Part shown: positions 61,330 through 64,000 of the stretch, in pieces
Position numbering within the stretch: position 1 is the stretch's first letter
How the letters are laid out: each line of letters begins with the position of its first letter
Assembly: GCA_023151185.1 (NCBI GenBank)
Contig: JAKLJL010000007.1
Span: forward strand, 1 to 64,000
Length of the DNA: 64,000 bases
Direction of reading: 5' to 3'
Source of the DNA: Bacteroidota bacterium
Lineage (GTDB): Bacteria > Bacteroidota > JABWAT01
The notes under the pieces: model-generated
Told to the model about the DNA's origin: nothing
Databases searched by the model: none
Seen by the model: the letters and a program-made list of their open reading frames with translations, nothing else
Made by a program: the position numbers and the translations under genes

Positions 61330-61356
61330 TTTCGTGCCTTTCGTGTGTTTCGTGGT
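61330..61356. repeat. Three 9-bp CACGAAA-type tandem units
   Basis: On the reverse strand the sequence is ACCACGAAA-CACACGAAA-GGCACGAAA, three units of consensus NNCACGAAA. I recall similar CACGAA arrays in intergenic regions of many environmental bacteria; their role is not known to me. Confidence 0.7.
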
Positions 61357-61437
61357 AAAAATCCTGAGTTATTTATTTTCGGGAACTGGTGTGGAACTTC
61401 CACTTTTCTTTACACTGAGTGTGTCCTTCTTTCGGGG

Positions 61438-61459
61438 TAGCTTCGTTGTAGCTTCGTTG
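61438..61459. repeat. Perfect 11-bp tandem duplication
   Basis: TAGCTTCGTTG occurs twice in succession. It lies in the same repeat-rich gap as the 9-bp array. Confidence 0.8.
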
Positions 61460-61583
61460 TGGAACCTGTGTGCTTGCTTCCACCACCAGGAGGCCACCAA
61501 AGACCCAAAGGTCTGATTGAAATACGGAATAAGCATAGGGTTCTGTGCCCCTCTCTGAATCCGGCCAGGGTGGTGAATACCAC

Positions 61584-61612
61584 AAAAAAAGGGGCGTCAA
61601 AGCCCCTTTTTT
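61584..61612 (-). terminator. Rho-independent terminator of the flotillin operon
   Basis: GGGGC (61591-61595) and GCCCC (61602-61606) around GTCAAA with flanking A and T runs, immediately after the flotillin stop codon on the reverse strand. Nearly the same hairpin as at 56507-56533. Confidence 0.88.
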
Positions 61613-61613
61613 C

Positions 61614-63170
61614 TTACTTTTTCTTTTCAGGTTCCGGATCTTTTGAATCCGGATTCAACTCTCCCAGATATTTCGGAAGTTCGATCCCCGCCATTTCGGC
61701 CACATCGTGCAGCGGCGGCAGGCTTTTGATCATTCCACTTAAAAATTGAGCCGTGGAACTGCCTTCTTTACCGCCGGCAGAGTCCCAGACCGTAACCTTG
61801 TCGATTTTGATGTTCTTGATGGCCTCGACCTGAAGGTTCACAATCTGTTCAATTTTTTCAGTCATCAGAAGTGTGGCGGCAGCTTTGGCATCTCCATTGC
61901 ACCCTTTCACCAGTGCCAGATAGCCGGTGGCCTTGCTCTCAAGAACCTTTCTAATCCCTTCTGCCTCGGCCTGATATTTCAGCAGGATAGCATCGGCCTG
62001 TCCTTTGGCTTCACGGCGGGTTTTTTCGGCTTCTGCCTCGGCAGCAATTTCGATTTTCTGCTTGTCAATTTCCTGCCGCACGACTTCAAGAGCATTCAAG
62101 CGCTGCTGTTCAGCTCTATACTGGGCTTTCTGGATTTCAACTTCGGCTTCACGGCGGGCAACCTCTCCCTTTTGCAGGGCTTCAGCCTGCCGGGTTGCCA
62201 GTTGGGCATTGTAGTCGGCTATGCTGGCCTTTGACAGGTTTTCTCCCTGAACGGCCTGTGCTTCCTGCTCCTGAACAAAGATCCGTTTATCCGCTTCGGC
62301 CTTCTTCTTCCCTTTTTCAGATTCAGCCACGTTTTCGGCGACTTTGATTTCCTTTTCCCGGTTGGCTACAGCTTCACCGATGGTTGCAGTCGTTTCCTGC
62401 TGCTGAACAAATACCCGTTGGTCCGCCTCGGCTTTCTTCTTTCCTTTCTCAGATTCAGCTACATTTTCAGCAACCCGGATCTCTTTAACCTTGGTTGCCT
62501 CGGCTTCCCCGATGGCTCCCAGCTTTTCCTGTTCAGCAACATCCACTTTAGCCTTATTGATTGCCTCGGCTGCCGCTTTTTTACCGATGGAGTCAATATA
62601 GCCCGACTCATCGGTGATATCGGTGATGTTGACGTTGATCAGATACAAACCAATTTTATTCAACTCGGGAGAGACGTTTTTCCGAATGGATTCCAGAAAA
62701 CTTTCACGGTCCTGATTGATCTGCTCAATGGTCAGGGAGGCAACGGTCAGACGGAGCTGTCCGAAAATAATTTCCTTGGCCATTTCTTCGATCTGGACTG
62801 ATGTCAGGTTCAGGAGCCGTTCTGCGGCAGAATTCATGACCTCCGGGTCGGTGCTGATTCCGATGGTGAAGGTTGAAGGTACGTTAATCCGGATATTCTG
62901 AAGCGAAAGGGCTTTGGACAGCGGGATGGAAATGGTCATCGGAGTCAGGTTCAGGAATGAATAGTCCTGAATCAACGGCCAGACCAGGGTTCCGCCGCCG
63001 TGGATACACCGGGCAGACTGACCTTCACCAACCTTCCCGTAAACGACCAGAATTTTATCCGACGGACACCGTTTATACCGGGACGCCAGAAATAAAAAGG
63101 TGGAGACCAGAATAATGACCAGAGCTGTGACCGACACAACCCATAAATCGAGTGAGTCCAGAATTTCCAT
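61614..63170 (-). CDS. Flotillin-like SPFH protein with internal tandem duplication
   Basis: A 518-residue flotillin: one N-terminal membrane helix (about 12-30), an SPFH/PHB domain (about 35-195) and a long Ala/Glu-rich coiled coil (about 200-420). The coiled coil carries a 44-residue tandem repeat: AENVAESEKGKKKAEAD occurs at about 234-250 and 278-294. At DNA level the copies (132 bp apart) differ at silent sites, so the duplication is not new. Flotillins organise membrane microdomains. It lies 1 base after an NfeD-like gene, the standard pairing. Confidence 0.9.
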   Translation of the reverse strand: MEILDSLDLWVVSVTALVIILVSTFLFLASRYKRCPSDKILVVYGKVGEGQSARCIHGGGTLVWPLIQDYSFLNLTPMTISIPLSKALSLQNIRINVPSTFTIGISTDPEVMNSAAERLLNLTSVQIEEMAKEIIFGQLRLTVASLTIEQINQDRESFLESIRKNVSPELNKIGLYLINVNITDITDESGYIDSIGKKAAAEAINKAKVDVAEQEKLGAIGEAEATKVKEIRVAENVAESEKGKKKAEADQRVFVQQQETTATIGEAVANREKEIKVAENVAESEKGKKKAEADKRIFVQEQEAQAVQGENLSKASIADYNAQLATRQAEALQKGEVARREAEVEIQKAQYRAEQQRLNALEVVRQEIDKQKIEIAAEAEAEKTRREAKGQADAILLKYQAEAEGIRKVLESKATGYLALVKGCNGDAKAAATLLMTEKIEQIVNLQVEAIKNIKIDKVTVWDSAGGKEGSSTAQFLSGMIKSLPPLHDVAEMAGIELPKYLGELNPDSKDPEPEKKK

Positions 63171-63171
63171 G

Positions 63172-63726
63172 TTATTTACCTGTTTCGACTAGTAAAGTTT
63201 TACCGCTGACTTCCCTGACGATGACAGTTTCCCCGGTTGCAACGGCTTTACCGGTGATTTCACGGGCATCATATTCCCGGCTTCGCCCAGAAAAATGCAC
63301 CGTGACCGTTCCCGTTCCGTTTTTGGGAATGTGAAGATAAACAGTTGCCTGTTTACCCGTCATTTCTTCTACACCCACGGTTCCGGACGACTGCAGCCGT
63401 TTTGCCACCCCGAACAACCTGGCAATTGCCCAGACTGCTGCAAAACCGGCAAGCAGAGCAACCACTACCGAAAACGGGACACCAGCCTTGCTTTCACGAA
63501 GCATGGCAAGTCCCACAAGACCAAACAGGAGGAAAAAGGCTCCGATCCCCTGAAGCGACAGCATTTTAAATCCATCATCCGGGTGCCCGCCGACGTCATC
63601 AGTTCCCAGATCAGAATCACTTCCCGCTATGAACTGAATAACCAGTTTCACGAGAACAATCACGCCGCCGATAACTGCACTGGTTAAAAAGAAATACTCC
63701 AGACCAGATAAACCGGAACCGTCCAT
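63172..63726 (-). CDS. NfeD-like membrane protein with OB-fold
   Basis: A 184-residue protein with three or so membrane segments (about 10-33, 57-75, 82-103) and a C-terminal OB-fold-like domain (TGKQATVYLHIPKNGTGTVT...ETVIVREVSGKTLLVE). The layout matches the YuaF/YqiJ-type partners of flotillin. First gene of the two-gene operon. It lacks the serine-protease domain of long NfeD proteins. Confidence 0.85.
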   Translation of the reverse strand: MDGSGLSGLEYFFLTSAVIGGVIVLVKLVIQFIAGSDSDLGTDDVGGHPDDGFKMLSLQGIGAFFLLFGLVGLAMLRESKAGVPFSVVVALLAGFAAVWAIARLFGVAKRLQSSGTVGVEEMTGKQATVYLHIPKNGTGTVTVHFSGRSREYDAREITGKAVATGETVIVREVSGKTLLVETGK

Positions 63727-63916
63727 TTCTGATTTCCTTTATTTGATTTTCTTAACGAATATACAGAGTCTGACCTCTTTATTCAACGGGAGTTTTCAAA
63801 ACAACATTTCACGCCGGTCCGAAATCCACTAAAATGTCTGCAAAAACCAACAAAGTGAATCAGATGGCAGTCAGAAAGCCAAGCAGCCGCCGGGGAAGGT
63901 GCCGGCGTTTAATCGG
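63727..63916. other. 190-bp gap with no recognised feature
   Basis: Upstream region of the NfeD-flotillin operon. A promoter is expected here, but no clear -35/-10 pair was placed. Confidence 0.4.
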
Positions 63917-64000
63917 TTACCGGATCAGAACGGCCTTCCGGGTGGCAACATGGTGCCCGGCGGTGATCCGGATGAGATACAGCCCGGAAGCAAGGTCACT
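63917..64000 (-). CDS. C-terminal end of a type IX sorting-domain protein (5' part beyond window)
   Basis: The last 27 codons of a reverse-strand gene enter from the right edge. They read SDLASGLYLIRITAGHHVAT and end KAVLIR before a TAA stop at 63917-63919. The LASGLYLIRI...K(A)VLI pattern is the end of a type A sorting domain, matching the three complete ones in this window. Nothing can be said of the rest of the protein. Confidence 0.8.
   Translation of the reverse strand, partial: SDLASGLYLIRITAGHHVATRKAVLIR

Larger units (their letters stand above)
61032..61613. other. 582-bp intergenic region with short tandem repeats
   Basis: No convincing gene; small frames here are low-complexity translations of repeats. 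It holds a 9-bp repeat, an 11-bp repeat and a perfect inverted repeat GTGGAA-C-TTCCAC (61391-61403), and ends in the flotillin terminator. Confidence 0.6.

Noticed and set aside
61253-61600. Small frames on both strands in the repeat-rich gap
   Set aside because: They are translations of tandem repeats, with no RBS or recognisable features.
1-64000. Prophage or insertion sequences
   Set aside because: No integrase, transposase, terminase, capsid or terminal inverted repeats were seen.

Overview
The window is a gene-dense chromosomal segment from a bacterium of the Fibrobacteres-Chlorobi-Bacteroidetes (FCB) group. My best guess is an Ignavibacteria-like or other deep Bacteroidota/Chlorobiota lineage. 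This is inferred from three things. Several secreted proteins end in a type IX-type (Por) sorting domain with the YPNPFNP motif. A complete Bacteroidetes-style MoxR/DUF58/Bat operon is present. The compact genes often overlap by ATGA or TGATG and have AGGAG-like ribosome binding sites. Base composition is moderate, with CCGG visibly very frequent. No phage genes, transposases, integrases or CRISPR arrays were seen.

Layout. 0-2.7 kb: the start of a secreted Asp-box protein (it runs off the left edge), a long intergenic region, and an AspT/YidE/YbjL-type transporter. 2.7-4.7 kb: an AT-rich three-gene island encoding a MauE-like membrane protein, a tiny exported four-cysteine peptide and a membrane-anchored propeller-like protein. 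It lies beside a tRNA-Leu(CAA) gene preceded by two defective tandem tRNA copies. 5.0-13.3 kb: the eight-gene moxR-DUF58-batA-batE operon. 13.3-19.9 kb: HAD phosphatase, small CPXCG protein, SRPBCC protein, flavin reductase, RsmI-like methyltransferase, a GAF/HD-GYP regulator, an RmlD-like protein and a rhodanese. 19.9-25.3 kb: S9 peptidase, urocanate hydratase and a secreted GH13 amylase preceded by a LacI/CcpA-type operator. 25.3-30.9 kb: a beta-helix sorting-domain protein, a NarL-type regulator and its large Reg_prop sensor kinase. 31-35.5 kb: rpmA-rplU, membrane proteins, an MnmM-like methyltransferase, an SDR and an acyl-CoA transferase.

35.6-40.5 kb: Smr protein, a PHP-glycosyltransferase fusion, and a SpoIIE phosphatase/PAS/[2Fe-2S] trio that normally accompanies [FeFe]-hydrogenases. 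40.5-52.2 kb: secreted esterase, ABC-F protein, alpha/beta hydrolase, an outer-membrane barrel with a C-terminal helix-hairpin-helix, M28 peptidase, PstS-like lipoprotein, two glycosyltransferases and MazG. 52.2-56.5 kb: M24 peptidase, LON-domain protein, MBL hydrolase, a possible small RNA or leader, and an aldo/keto reductase. 56.5-64 kb: a secreted metzincin-like protease with sorting domain, a lipoprotein, a repeat-bearing intergenic region, a flotillin/NfeD-like pair, and the C-terminus of another sorting-domain protein cut by the right edge.

Functionally the segment mixes envelope and secretion functions, scavenging of peptides, histidine and starch, and housekeeping. The most unusual loci are the MauE/cysteine-peptide/propeller island, the tandem defective tRNA-Leu copies, the barrel-HhH fusion, and the hydrogenase-type regulatory trio without a hydrogenase. 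All functional statements come from reading motifs by eye; no database search was run.
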